Assembly (NCBI GenBank): GCA_033239525.1
Contig: BSYO01000009.1
Coordinates: forward strand, 17,877,299-17,941,298
Direction of reading: 5' to 3'
DNA from: Nepenthes gracilis
Lineage: Eukaryota > Streptophyta > Magnoliopsida > Caryophyllales > Nepenthaceae
DNA length: 64,000 bases
The stretch's first letter is position 1, and each line of letters starts with the position of its first letter. Position numbers and translations under genes: made by a program. The notes under the pieces were generated by a model that ran no database searches, had not been told where the DNA came from, and saw nothing but the letters and a program-made list of their open reading frames with translations. This document shows positions 12,671-25,429 of the stretch, in pieces.

Positions 12671-12987
12671 TGTAAGAAATTGGGAGCAGTTTGGAGAAGA
12701 TGAAGACGAAGACGAAGAGAGAGAGGACGATGCTGTTCTTGAAAAATGGTAAATGTCTGCCAGAAAATAATAACGCCATAGGCTTTTGATTACACGTTTT
12801 CACACATTGTACACGAAACTGACCAAGAATATATAATACAGGATGCAATGGCCGAAAACGGGAAGAGCGAAAAATAAAAAGGGAAATAAATACAACGAAA
12901 AACAAAAATATAACAAAAGCAAGAAAATATACAACGGTCCTAAAAATACAATATTAATAAAATAAGAAGATTATGTATTTTCTAACA
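12671..12987 (-). repeat. 3' LTR of the copia element
   Basis: This 317-bp LTR runs on the plus strand from TGTAAGAAATTGG to TTTTCTAACA, that is TG...CA with inverted TGT/ACA ends. It aligns along its whole length with 17600-17934. The pol frame runs across its inner edge and stops inside it at 12971. Confidence 0.92.
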
Positions 12988-12999
12988 CGCCCCCACAAG
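12988..12999 (-). other. Polypurine tract of the copia element
   Basis: Read on the minus strand this is the G-rich tract CTTGTGGGGGCG, directly before the 3' LTR. That is the expected place and composition for the plus-strand primer. Confidence 0.75.
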
Positions 13000-13461
13000 A
13001 TGGAGCACATATATTGACAATGCTCATCTTGGACAAGTGCGCATTTAGCTGATGTGAAGGTAGAATCTTGGTAAATATATCTGCCAGCTGATTATGGGTG
13101 GTGACATGATGTGTGCGGATACTCCTCTCTTGGATTTTGTCGCGAATGAGATGACAGTCCAACTCGATGTGTTTGGTACGCTCATGGAAGACAGGATTAG
13201 CAACAATATGAATCGCCGCTTGATTATCGCAATATAGTTGTACTGCATGGGGATGTGAAACTTGCAAGTCATGTAAAATATAACGTAGCTAAGACAATTC
13301 TCAACAAGTGGTAGCCATTGATCTATGTTCTGCCTCTGCAGAAGAACGAGAGACCACTGACTATTTTTTACATTTTCATGAGATGAGAGAATTGCCAATA
13401 AAAACACAATAGCCAGAAATGGATCTTCGTGTGTCTGGATATGAAGCCCAATCTGCATCAC
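13000..13461 (-). pseudogene. Copia RNase H remnant
   Basis: The copia RNase H C-terminal half is recognisable, with [20 protein letters not shown] followed by the [13 protein letters not shown] block and an LADIFTK motif near the end. The domain is spread over two frames, so at least one frameshift separates its halves. It lies just before the polypurine tract, as expected for copia pol. Confidence 0.85.
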
Positions 13462-13540
13462 AAAAGGCTATTAGTTGAATGCTAGAGGTGGAAGGGAGTA
13501 ATATGCTTTGTCCTGGGTTTAGTTTTAGATAGCGTAAAAC

Positions 13541-14504
13541 TTAATACGCAGCCTGTATATGGTTGGAAGTGAGCTGATTCATAAATTGACTCAAAATATG
13601 TACTGCATAAGCTATATCTGGCCTTGTGACGGCAAGGTAAAGAAGGCGACCAACAAGCCTTCGATATGTGATCGGGTCCTGTAAAACCTCCCCAATTTGC
13701 TTACTCAATTTTAAATTTTGATCCATTTGTAGTTTAAGAGGTTTTCCCCCATGGTGCCAGAATCGGCTAAAATATCAAGAGTGTAATTTCGTTGGCAAAG
13801 ATGTATGCCTTTTGTTGATCGGGCAACTTCTATGCCAAGGAAATATCGTAGAACTCCAAGGTCATTAATCTTGAAGGCCTGATTAAGAAAGGTTTTGATA
13901 GATGTAATGGCCTTTAAATAATTACTTGCAACAATGATGTCGTCAACATAAACAGGAAGGACTCTGAAAGATTTGTCGTCTTGTTTTGTAAATAGGCTAT
14001 AATCAGCCTTGGATTGTACGAATCCATATGTAATAAGAGAAGTAGAATGTTTAGAATACCATTGTCTAGAGGCCTGTTTGAGTTCATAAATACTTTTTAG
14101 TAATTTGCATACTTGGTGGGGTTTTCCTTTGGTGTACCCAGGAGGTTGTTGCATATAGATATCTTCGTTTAGGGTTCCATTTAAGAATGCATTATTGACA
14201 CCGAAATAATACAAATGCCATCCTTTTATAACAGCTACAGCCAAAAGGTATCGAACAGTGGTAAGTTTAGCAACAGGAGAAAAGTTTCGTGATAATCTAC
14301 TTCTTCCTCTTGAGTATACCCTTTAGCCACTAATGGATATTTATGTCTTTCAATACTCCCATCATTATTAAATTTTAATTTGAATGCATATCGACATTCG
14401 ATAGCTTTATTTCCTCGAGGTAAATCAGTAATGATCCAAATTTTATTAGATTCTAAAGCTTTTAATTTATCTTCGATGGCTTTTCGCCAGTTAAGATCAC
14501 GCAT
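13541..14504 (-). pseudogene. Copia reverse transcriptase remnant
   Basis: The RT domain is clear over three overlapping frame segments (14235-14504, 13711-14244, 13541-13726). Visible landmarks are NNAFLNG, IYELKQASRQWY and the catalytic YVDDIIVAS. The first catalytic aspartate, normally in LDVNNAFL, is glycine here (FGVNNAFL). Frameshifts separate the segments, so the enzyme cannot be made. Confidence 0.88.
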
Positions 14505-14659
14505 GGCCTGTGTATAGGTTTGCGGTTCAGTTTAGGATGAGATGGAAGATGCAAAAGAATTATAGTCATGGGACAGCTGTTGATGTGATATGTAATTTTC
14601 GAGAGGGTAAGGTTTGCCTGGGGAAATTTGTGTTGTGGGTTGGATAGAAACAACTTGAG

Positions 14660-16300
14660 ATGCTTGATGACAATGAAAGTCTTTTAAGTATTTAGGAGCT
14701 TTCTTTGTTCTGGTAGTTCTGCGAACGGGAGTGTTATCTCCTGCTGGGAATTAGATATTTATAGGAGGATTACTAGGCTGTAGATTGTCACTCAAAGGTT
14801 CTTGATTATGGTTCGGTTGATCATGAACAAGGGGTGAATTGAATTCCTCTTTATCATTCCAATTTGTTGTGATTGGCGAATCCTTATCTAGAACCGAATC
14901 GGCGTTCGGATTCAAGTCTAAGCCATGGATAGAAGATAATTGTTGAGTAACCAAAGGATCGACACTGGTCACTACGGGAGGCATTGCATTAGATTGGTCA
15001 TTGAGAACAGTTTCGGCATAGTTTTCTTTGTGCGGGAAGACGTTCTCATGAAAAATGACATCACTTGAATAAAATGTGACATAGTTATACAAATCAAACA
15101 ATTTGTATCCTTTGATTTCGAAAGGATATCCCAAAAATATACAAGTTTTACTTTTAGGATCAAATTTCTTCCGCTCATGAGAAAGGGTGGACGCAAAATA
15201 CAAACAACCAAATATGCGGAGGTTGTCATAATTTGGTTTGACTCCAAATGAAATTTCATATGGAGTCTTTTTTTCAAGTAACGGAGTGAAAATTTTGTTG
15301 ATAATGTGTGCAGCGATAAGTATACAATCACTCCAGAATTTTAAGGGAAGTCCCGATTGAAATCTAATGGCTCTAGTAAAGTTTAATAAATGTTAGTGTT
15401 TACGTTCAACAACACTGTTTTGTTGTGGTGTTTTCATATAATTGCGTTGACGGATAACACCTCTTTTACTGTAAAAGTCTCCCAGATAAAATTCGGTTCC
15501 ATTGTCACTACGAATGACTTTGATTTTGACATTAGATTGTGCGACAATTAGGTTGTAAAAGGATTCCAAGAATAATTTTATATCCGATTTTTGTTTCAGA
15601 AGATAAATTCAGGTACTCTTGGAGAAATCAAGGATAGTCAAGAAATATTTATATCCATCATAAGATATCTCAAAACATAGTCCCATAAGTCACAATGCAC
15701 CATATCGAATAAGGTGTGTAAGTCATGAGTGTTGGGAGAAAAAGGTAGGCGACGTTGTTTGGCCATGTGGTAAATAGAATAGGGATTATCATTAATAGAA
15801 TGCACTGCTCCTTTTACAAGAGGATCGTTTATTAATTTCATCGTAGAATATGAAATATGATCTAATTGAGAATGTCATAGATCAATAGGTAATGAAACAA
15901 AATTGACAGAAGGCTTCTTGTAGAGTTTGGAGAGAAGGCTCTGTAAAAAATTGGGATGAACTTTCTTATTCATCAGATAATATAAACCATTTTTTTCTTC
16001 ACCTATCCCAATCATTGTCTAGGAGGAAAGGTCCTGAATTAGGCAAATGTCACCAAAGAAAAATAAATAATAACCGATATCATTAGCAAATTGCTTCACA
16101 GATATCAAATTGAAAGTAAAAGAGGAAACACATAAAACATTCCGCAGCATAATTTTATTGGTCAATTTGACCGTGCCATTGTGGGAAGTAGGGGCCTTAC
16201 TCCCATCAGGGAGTTTGATAGAATAGGAGATTGGAATCTCCTTATTAAGGTATAAAGATGGATCACATATCATGTGATCAGTAGCCCCTATATCAAGGAT
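14660..16300 (-). pseudogene. Copia protease, pre-integrase and integrase remnant
   Basis: Near 16300-16260 the protease motif reads ILDIGATDHM, so the usual D-S-G active site is D-I-G and the preceding Trp codon is a stop. A downstream protease-flank block follows (16019-16273). The pre-integrase stretch contains MAKQRRLPF (about 15760) and runs into the integrase start VHCDLW. Later pieces at 14751-15331 match the integrase C-terminal part (GYPFEIKGYKLFD). Multiple stops and frameshifts are present. Confidence 0.8.
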
Positions 16301-16615
16301 CTAGATGTTCCTTTTATTACAGGAGGAAGGGACAGAGTAGAGATTATTACCTGTCATATTTGCGGCCTTCGGTTGATAACTGATGGGATCAAAAAGGTGG
16401 AAACTTTTTCTAGTCGTTTGAGAAGGCACTACTGGATCCTTTGGTTGAATTAGATTCATGAGTTGTTGGAATTGCGCTCTAATTAATTCAACTTTGTCAT
16501 CCTCATGAGTCTCTTGGTCAGAGATGGTGGTGTGACTTAATTTGTTGGTCGAAAGTGTTGTGGCTCCAGACTTACCATTCGGTTTACGATCGGGAGGGAA
16601 GCCATGGAGCTGATA

Positions 16616-17561
16616 ACATTTATCAATAACGTGTCCAGGTTTGTTACAATGAGCACAGATGGGAATCTCAGCATTCCCAATTTTAAAATATTGCTGCAAA
16701 GAGTGTCCTGGAACACGAGAATGAACGCAAAAATGCCTATTCTTTTTAGATATCTGATTATTTTTTCATGGTGGTTGTAGGGTTATTAACAGCCCATTTC
16801 GTGAGCAAAGCTACCGTTTCTGAAGGATGAATAGCAAACAACATTTGGCGTTATCATTCTTACTATTGGATTATAGAGAAGACTTTGTTGACAGAAGGGA
16901 AAGGGTCAATCAACATAATCTGGTCTCTCACATTAGCATACGAATCATTGAGACCCATTAGGAATTGCATGACACAATCCCTCTGATATTGCTCGGTGAG
17001 CACTTTGATTTTGCCACAGTCACAATTTGGGAGAGGGTCATAGATAAGAAGCTCATCCCAAATTGTTTTCAACTTACCATAATACAAACTTATCGAATCG
17101 TACTCTTGCAAGAGACATGCCAAGGATTTCTTGAGTTGAAAAATTCGTGGCCCATTCTGTTGGGTGAATTGGTCACGCAGTTCATTCTAGATTTCGGAAG
17201 TGTCATCAACGAACACAACACTGGATTTAATGGAAGAACTAATGGAGTTCTGGATCCAGGACACCACCATATCATTGCAACGTCCCCAAGCTTTAAAAAG
17301 GGGATCGGTGGAATCGATGGGTTTGGAAACAGTACCGTCAATAAATGAAAGTTTGGTTTTAGCCCTCAATGCTCAGCGCATGGTTCTAAACCAGGTTGAA
17401 TAGTTGTCGACAATGAGCAAATCGGCAACCAAGGTGACGGCTGGACTATCACTGGCTTCCAAACGGAACGGATTGCATGGATCTGAAAGGTTTTGAAATC
17501 GTAGAAGGTTTTGGTAAAACAGGATCTGAGTTGTTGTCACTAGATGCGTTATCGGAAGCAT
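16616..17561 (-). pseudogene. Copia gag remnant with CCHC zinc knuckle
   Basis: Gag begins near 17561, with a DNYSTWFRTMR motif followed in another frame by AKTKLSFIDGT and a CNDMVVSW stretch, as in copia gag N-terminal domains. The nucleocapsid zinc knuckle CAHCNKPGHVIDKC lies at 16616-16657 and is followed by a YQLHGFPP motif. At least two frameshifts break the reading frame. Confidence 0.85.
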
Positions 17562-17587
17562 TGGGGTTGTGGTGGTGTGCTATGGGT

Positions 17588-17599
17588 TCTTTGATACCA
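17588..17599 (-). other. Primer-binding site of the copia element
   Basis: On the minus strand TGGTATCAAAGA follows the 5' LTR immediately. It matches, with one change, the initiator Met-tRNA primer-binding site TGGTATCAGAGC used by plant copia elements. Confidence 0.85.
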
Positions 17600-17934
17600 T
17601 GTAAGAAATTGGGAGCAGTTTGGAGAAGACGAAGACAAAGACAAAGAGAGAGAGGACGACGCTGTTCTTGGAAAATGGCAAAAGTCTGCCAGAAAATAAT
17701 AGCGCCACAGGCTTTTGATTACACGTTTTCACACACTATACGCGAAGCTGCCCAAGAATATAAAATAGAGGATGCAAGTGCTGAAAACGGGAAGAGCGAA
17801 AATAAAAAGGGAAATGAATGCAATGAAAGGCAAAAATACAACAAAGGTAAGAAAATATACAACGGTCCTAAAAACACAATATTAATAAAATAAGAAGATA
17901 TTAACAAAATAAGAAGATTATGTATTTCCTAATA
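17600..17934 (-). repeat. 5' LTR of the copia element
   Basis: This 335-bp LTR aligns with the 3' LTR but is 18 bp longer because an AAAATAAGAAGAT-type block is tandemly repeated near 17887-17920. Its outer end reads TAATA where the partner LTR reads TAACA, so the terminal CA has mutated to TA. The flanking ATATA target duplication begins at 17935. Confidence 0.9.
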
Positions 17935-20802
17935 ATATATTTAATAATAATTTAGTTAATTTTTAAACCTTATTTATATTTTTATTATCACACACACTAA
18001 ATTTCTTTTTACTACAACTAAAAATAATTAAATTTTTGATATGATTTTTTATATTCAATCAATTCTCAAAATAAGTATACGTTTTTATGATATTTGGTGT
18101 CGTCCAACTTATTTTTTTTATTAACAAGACTCTTAACGGTGAAAGTTGATTCCGATAAAATCATAGTTGCTAGTGTGTTTAAGAGTTTTCGTTTCATTGA
18201 TGTGAGTATGCAAAATACTTGTTCGTTAACCTTTTATCAATTTAAAATTTAAAATTATTAATTGCTATGTGTAATATTGAAAACGTTATCCAACTATAAG
18301 TAGTGAATAAGTTTAGTTAGCATTATATTTTTATTAACTAGTTATAATTCAAGTTTAGTCTATACCAACGAAAGTAAATCGTATCGGCCATCTCTTTTAA
18401 AACTGGCTTTTATTTTAAACGGGATGATTCTAATATTGATTAATACATATAAGTTACATATTGTATATAAATTATGATAGATACAGATCTTTATTTCTTT
18501 CAAACTGTTAGCCTTTTCTATATTGTTGTCAAAATTTTTAAGATATATGAACACTTCACATAAATTAAAATAAGAGTCCATAATTACAGTGAAGCAAGTT
18601 ACCGTCATAGAATTTCTCTAATATTTTATTTTTTTTAAAAAATATATTTGGATATAATATTAGTAAATATGTTATTTTGAATAATTTTAATGTTTACATA
18701 AAGTCATTTATTTTAATTTTATATAATATATTTGCCTCCATCATCGATATTTTTTAAAAAAAAAATTATAATCATTCTGAAAAATCACAATGATGTTAGT
18801 AATTGTCAACAATTGTCTAAACAATAGATTATAAGTAGCATATTGAGTACATATAAATTCATTAATAGTAAAATAAAATATTTTTCAATAATATTTAACC
18901 ATTTTAACTATTTTCAAATTAATATATGTAATTAATTAAATTGTTAAGTCATATTGGTTATAAAAATGGTTAAAATAAAATAAAAAGAATGCACCACTCT
19001 ATCATTTGGTACATTTCTTTTATCTACACAACATGTTGAAATACTACTCTCGAAAAAAGATATTCTAGTAAATAACGTAATATTTTTTTATTAATGAGAA
19101 ATAAATCAAAAATATATGTAATATAAATATTAATAATATGGTATGTATATCTTGTGTGGAATAATTTATTATTTAAAATAAAAAATTATGATTTAAATAA
19201 GAAATGATAGAATTATTATTTAAAATATTATCAAAATAATAAAATAATTATTAAATATCTCAAATTTATTTATAAGAGTTTTAATTATTTTAGAAATTAT
19301 GGAATCTACATGCCTGTACTCAAAAATATTAAAAGCAAAAATTTTTTTATAATATTCATTTTGAAAATATAATGTGTTATAACACAAATATAATAAAATT
19401 ATAACATGATAACCATACATCATCGATCAAATAAATATTAGATTTTATGTGTATTGATTAAAAATTAATTCTTATTTAAATTCTAAAAAATAAATAACCT
19501 TATATTTAATAATTTGTTGGGATATTTTTACATATTAGGGTTGCAATCATTTTTGCACATATCGTTCAAACTTTGTAGTCTTTCGCAATGAAAAAATGGA
19601 CTATTTGGCTAAATTACATATTTCGTCAGTTTCTCATAATTATTGAAAAGCGACCATATTGAAAAGTTTTTGGCTTTACACTACCTAAAAATATTAGTTC
19701 AATTTAAATTAAAGATAATTATTAATTTTTATATTTTTTATGCGTCTCTTTAAATGTCTTGTACCCTTAAAACTTTTAACATCTAATCTATTTCATATTT
19801 TGTTATGAATGGCTCATTCATAACTGATAACTAATTTAATCTTACAAAATTGTCATATATTATTAAAATTTTTTCTAGCATCAGTAAAAATTAGAATAAG
19901 AAGTCGTTGTATCTTAACTAGAATTAAGTTATAATTCTTATATTTTATAATCATTATCAGTGTATATATGATGTAAACGGTATATGAGTATTGAAATAAT
20001 TTTTTTATATTTTTTTATCGTCAAATTTTAAAAGATTATATTCCATAATTGATAATTAATTTATAAAACAATAATATTAATATACAAATTATATATAAAA
20101 ATTAATAAAATTAATATAAATATATTAATAAATATCACAATAATATTACTTTATACTTAAAAAAAGTAAAAGGTAGAAAGAGAATAAATAAGGAGAGTGC
20201 TATGGATGTGTGGGGGAAAAGGGTACATATACATTTATTAAACATTTAATTATTTAAAATTTTTTAATAAATTGCCTCCTCTCTCATCTTCACCCTCCCG
20301 GTCTCGCCTTTCCCCAAACAGTCACACCACCATTTGGGTAAAAAAAAAAAATTACGAGCCATACTTAACACAGCTCGTGGGCTACCTAACATTTAGTCTC
20401 GTACAGATTAAATTATTATATCGTGCTATACATAATTCAGTGCTGTTTATCTCGAATTATGCTTAACATGGTCCTTGGCGAACTTGACCATATTATATTA
20501 TGAGCGATTTGACTTATTTAACTCCTTTAATTGATTTAATGCTCACATAGGACAACGGAAATTGGGGGCTCCTTATCCATGACTTTTTTAAATTATATTG
20601 ATTGATATTTATTTAATTTATAATAAAATAAAAAGCCATATTATTAAAAAACTGAAATAAAAATTTATCCAAATAAGCTTCTTTTCTTCTGCCGAAGAGG
20701 GGGCCCGAAAGTAATTGAATTGCATAAGAAAAGCACATACTTCGATAAAAAGGCAAAATTTTTATTAGGCATGGTTAAAATATTCTTTAAGTTAGACACA
20801 TA
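17935..20802. other. AT-rich gene desert
   Basis: About 2.9 kb of extremely AT-rich DNA with long poly-A/T runs. Short open frames here show no protein family features. I recognised no gene, RNA or defined transposon; a slightly GC-richer patch near 20270-20460 is unassigned. Confidence 0.5.
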
Positions 20803-21338
20803 TTAGATTTTGATAGAAATTTATAATTGATAAATTAAATTAGATTAGATAAAACTCAATTATTCAAATTAAAAGTCTCAATTGTAATTGTCCATAAGTC
20901 AAATCAAGCTGGTTTGAAACAGCTAATAATTTTTTTTATTTGTAATATATTTATTTAAAAGGTTATATTTATATAAAAATATTTAAAAATATAAAATATT
21001 TTAACATTATAATATTTAGTATAATATATTACATAAATGTATATTTTAATAAAAATTTTTATTTTAATAATTATTAATTATATAAAAATATAATCTATTA
21101 AAATATTTTTAAAATTTAATATTTATTTAAAATAAAAAATATATTTTATAAAAAAATTATAATTCGGCCATACAGAACTAACCATTTTTATCAATGATCA
21201 TATTTATCAAAAAAATTAATTGGGCCTAATTTTATGACTGTATTTATCTATAAGATTATTATACTTTGATCAAAACTAATAAAATTTCACATCAGTCAAA
21301 TAATACCGGTTAGACAGCCTAATTTTAATCTTGTCTAA
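20803..21338 (+). repeat. AT-rich MITE-like repeat, copy A
   Basis: The segment begins TTAGATTTTGATAGAAATT and ends with a sequence whose reverse complement is TTAGACAAGATTAAAATT, so it has imperfect terminal inverted repeats. Its interior resembles the reverse complement of 42739-43326 along most of its length: a GGTTTGAAAC-type block, then a long AT core, then a GGCCTAATTTTAT block. No coding capacity is seen. The structure suggests a non-autonomous DNA transposon; the superfamily is unknown. Confidence 0.55.
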
Positions 21339-22865
21339 TTTTTTTTTTTTTATGTTGAAATAGAATAATTACCTTGAAAAAGATTTACAGTATAATGATC
21401 ACATTTCATCCTTTATGATAACTAAAATTACACTAATGACTTACCCTTACTTCATTTTATTTATGGTATAAAAAAATACAAATTTGCTAGAAATTTCTTT
21501 TATATAATATATCCATGTGTCAACTCAGTTTACGAGAAATTATACGATACACATCCGAATTTATTGCATCATATTTTCAATTATATATAAAAATATTATC
21601 ACTTGCCGAATTCATATTAAATTCAATTGATTATTTAAATAAGGTCAGAGATGTGAAACCACTAATTACAATTTTATGTAATATTTTTATATTAAACTAT
21701 TTAAAAAAAGACATAAAAGACTTATAAATAACTCAAAAAAGGAAAATTAACATATAAAACTGATAACTCGTGTAGGTTTAATTAATTTGGTAATAGTTCA
21801 CTTGAATGCCAAATATTTGAATAAATATATTGTGGAACTTTCTTACTACCCCTAAAAAAATTAAATAATGCAATAATAAAATTAATAAAACTTAGCTATA
21901 AAAAATATATGTAGAACGTTGAGGAGGACCAAAGTTGCTTGGTATATATTAGATATATATATTTAGATATAGATATATTCATATAAAATTGATTTTTTTT
22001 AACCACAATGACTATTTTTAGTTAATCTTACAAAAATTATTTACTAATCACTGCAACTTACTTACCTCTGTAAAATAAGTCAAAATATAAATTTTTTTAA
22101 TAAAAAATAATAACATAATTATTTTTAAATTTATTTTTAATATGTTAAATTATAAAATTTTGATCATACTAAAAAAAAAAATCATAAGTCATTCTTATCA
22201 CACGACTCAGCCTAGCCAATACAAAACTATATTCAAACATTGAGTAAAATTGACTTATTATAATTGCTATACGAGAACTTGCTTTATTACAGCTTCGATA
22301 AATTTCTTTAACTAAGTTGCTGCTTATGAGTCGTTGGCTTATTTTTTAACAGGCATGTGGTTAGAATCCTGTGTACTCATTCCACTGCTCGGAAGGTTAC
22401 GATTTTATGTTCTATTTTCTCCCTGATCGAGGGTTCCTTTCACCATTCCTTCATAAAACTATTTTACTATCGGTTATTTATGAGTATTTTAGCCATATAA
22501 GATAGTTATTACTGATTCATACAAAATTCCATGTACCCCAAACTACTCATATTAGAGCACAAACTAGTGATATTTTTGGCCACTAGACTATCATCATTTA
22601 GGGTGCAACACTCTGTTGCTTCGTCTAGCAGAATGACGCTTAGGTTTGAAATTAACTTTTATGAATTAGATAACGCTCTATATTGTTATTATTTTTTGTT
22701 TTTTATAATATACAAATTTGATATATTAATGTCTTTTTTATAGTATAGCCACAATGTGCCACTCAAAATTTCCTGAAATTAAAAAAAAATGAGAGAGATT
22801 AATAGAATAAATGGGTGCTTTCATTGTGGTAAACTACTCTCAACAGTAGCAGTTAAAGTTGCAAA
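21339..22865. other. AT-rich spacer
   Basis: No recognisable gene. The part nearest 22865 may belong to the same degenerate element as the RNase H pseudogene that follows, but I see no motif that proves it. Confidence 0.4.
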
Positions 22866-24106
22866 GCTCCACCGAGACAGTGGTGCAAAATTAATTCTGA
22901 TGCTTGCGGAACCTCAAATGGTCAGCTAAGCGTGAGGGAACTGGAAAGGGATGATGAAGGTATTTGAGTCTTGGGGTTCTCGAGACACAACGCATAGCCG
23001 GATATCGTTACAACGGAACTCGAACCTACACTCTGCGCCCTACGAATTGCATGGGAAAAGAAGTTGTGGAATGTTCATAATTATTGAATCCGACTTCCTG
23101 TTGGCCACCTGAAGGATTAAGTTTAGTGGATTGCGGACTTTGAACCAAATGAATATATCATTGCAGACAGTAAGAAGATGATCTCCAAGCACCGGAACTT
23201 ATGGGTTTTTTGGTCGCTTTCTTATGGGTAACTCAATAAATAAAAAGCCATTAGAGATTCGCACGAGACTCGTGCGAGGATCGGAATGCTGTGCACGCGG
23301 CAAAGGGTCAGGAGGTAAAATCAAGTCGGTCACTCACCTCGCGCTCGAGCGGTGAAGAGGCACAGATTCCAAATTTGGCACACTCGCTCCGCGCTCAACG
23401 AGCGCTTGAGTGCGGAATCCAAAACTTGGTACGCTCGATCCACGTTCATCGGGCGCTTGGGTGCTAGTATGTGGTATAAAGCTCAATTCATACGTTTTAG
23501 GGTTACGATTCTGAAATCATTATCCACAAGAGGCGCCATACATAGAGAGAGGAGAGAAGAAGAAAGAAGATGAAGAAGTTCGGCATCTAATCGAGATCCG
23601 ATTTAAATTTCATTCTTTCCCGAGGTCGAATACGTCGTTTTGGAGGTGATTTTATAAATGTATTTTTCGTTTAATTATTCTTTTATTATTTTATTTCTTT
23701 TACGAATTATCGGGTGTGTTAAAGGGGGTCGTATTCAACCATTATTTGCTCGGGTCTAGAGTGAAGGGTTTTCGAAGGAGGTTCTTGTAACTAGCACTAT
23801 TTATATTAGATTTGTTCAAAATTTGTCTTGTGATTTTTTTCTTAGTTAAAAAGGATTTTTTACGTTAAAAATCATTATGTATTATTTGTTTATTGTACTT
23901 ACAAACTTGGTGGCTAATGGTTGATGGGGTGTTCAAATTGTTTCGCTGCGCCAGGTTGGGTGTCAAATTTCCAACAGAACTACCGGGGGACACACATATT
24001 TGAGAAGGCAACGAGACTGCTGATCAGCTGACCGAAATGGGGACGGAAGTGGAGGTTGAGTTCAAGGACGACTATAAGACAGATCATCACGAAGAAAGCA
24101 GCAGAA
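22866..24106 (+). pseudogene. RNase H-like (RVT_3 type) pseudogene, split by a solo LTR
   Basis: From 22866 one frame reads WCKINSDACGTSNG, then RDDEGI, GFSRHNA, TTELEPTLCALRIAWEKK and, after a frameshift, an IIESDFLL block. This is the order of the plant RNase H-like domain found in LINE-derived and RNase H-domain proteins. It continues ADSKKMISKHRN up to 23199. After the LTR (23200-23976) it resumes with EGNETADQLTEMGTE near 24010-24055, the usual C-terminal REGN..AD..A..G motif. Several stops and frameshifts are present. It is either a LINE 3' end or a decayed cellular copy. Confidence 0.75.
23200..23976 (+). repeat. Solo LTR inserted in the RNase H pseudogene
   Basis: This 777-bp segment is flanked by the perfect 5-bp duplication GAACT (23195-23199 and 23977-23981). 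It ends TTTCCAACA and begins TATGGGTTTTTTGG, corresponding to TGTTGGGTTTTGG in the sister copy at 51423-52252. The two copies share a GCGCTCGAGCG-rich U3, a GGTATAAA TATA box (near 23472) and a TTTTTTACGTTAAAAA motif near the 3' end. No internal retrotransposon domain is attached. Confidence 0.85.
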
Positions 24107-25429
24107 GGAATTAGCTTTCAAGAAATACTGACTGAGCACCATACAGAATTCAGCAATGCTGTTTGTTGTATATATTTATTGGCTGTGTTATCCAAAAATT
24201 ACTACTGTCAAAGGAAGGAAGTAGCGCTATGGAGATGATGGCTGATCACTATATGTAATTCGATTGAGTTTTTTTTTCCTCTCTCTCTGAATTCATAAGC
24301 AAAGTTACTTAAAAACTACTCTCCACCAAAAAAAAAAAATAAAAAATAAAAATCCTTGTCAAATCTCAATGAGAGGAATAAAAGAAAATCAATCCAGCTT
24401 GCTTCCACTGAATGATTAAGATTTCTACAAAGTTCATGGAATTTATGGATGGTCCACTAGTATTTAAAGTTTCTTATAATAACTTTTTCGGTAAATAAGT
24501 GATTTTAATATATGGTCAAAATATATATATTAAATCCCAAGACAAAAAAATGTAGATTGGGACAATATTAATTATCCCACCTCCACAAAATATAAACGAA
24601 AAATTACCAAGAAAAAAAAAAAAAAGCAGGCAAGTTATCCCAAAAAAACAATATAAACTAATAGGAACTACTTGCAACCAGTACAACTCATTATGAATCA
24701 CAGTACTAATTAAACTATATTTAATAGCTAAGTAATCTTAAATCAAACGAGAAACTATCTCATCACTGTCCAAATTATCATTAACAAAAATGTAATTGTT
24801 TATACACATTTCAGAAAAAGAAAAGAAAAAGAAAACGTTGCTTGGAGGGCAAGTGTTACATTTCAATTGTTTTCATTCATTCCCATTCATTTAATCACTG
24901 TCATTTGATTGCCGTATCCTAATCTTAATAAGGACACTAATATCCAATTCTACTACAAGTAACATTACAAATCTGCTAAGTAAAATTACCAATGAAAAAG
25001 AGATGATTAACAAATTTAGGATTATTCGTATAGAAGATATACAAAGAAGGGAGATGGAGAAATTTCATATTATCTAATGTATCAAATCTCACTCTGATAG
25101 AAAACTGAAAAATAAAAGTAAATGACGGTTGGAAAGATGGCCCCCAAACAATATGAGCCTAGGTGACCAGCAATTCCTCAAGTTTGAAAAATTTTCCATG
25201 TTGATTTAACTTATAAAGAATCATTATTTCTTAATATTCAAATAATAGAATATGTAGAGTCCATTCTAGAATCACAATCATACCACCTTTGAAGGATGGA
25301 GCCCATAATCACCCAGGTAAAATTAGGTGATCACCAATTGGTCTGCAAATAACAGAATCAACTCATACATCCCTCAAAAGGCCAGTACCTAAATGCTACT
25401 AATCTAACAAAGGAATGTGCTTATATAAT
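24107..25429. other. AT-rich spacer with possible LINE 3' end
   Basis: The part from about 25080 to 25430 may be the degenerate 3' end of the minus-strand LINE that follows, but translation gives only weak hints. The remainder is AT-rich with poly-A runs and no recognised feature. Confidence 0.35.

Larger units (their letters stand above)
12671..17934 (-). mobile_element. Full-length degenerate Ty1/copia retrotransposon
   Basis: Two direct LTRs (12671-12987 and 17600-17934) bound the element, and a 5-bp target duplication ATATA flanks it at 12666-12670 and 17935-17939. On the minus strand the order is 5' LTR, primer-binding site, gag with zinc knuckle, protease, integrase, reverse transcriptase, RNase H, polypurine tract, 3' LTR, which is the copia order. 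The two LTRs differ at about 30 positions by eye plus an 18-bp indel, and the coding region is broken by many stops and frameshifts, so the copy is old and inactive. Confidence 0.92.

Noticed and set aside
16965..17403. Plus-strand open frames inside the copia gag region
   Set aside because: They are antisense shadows of the minus-strand gag and show no family features.
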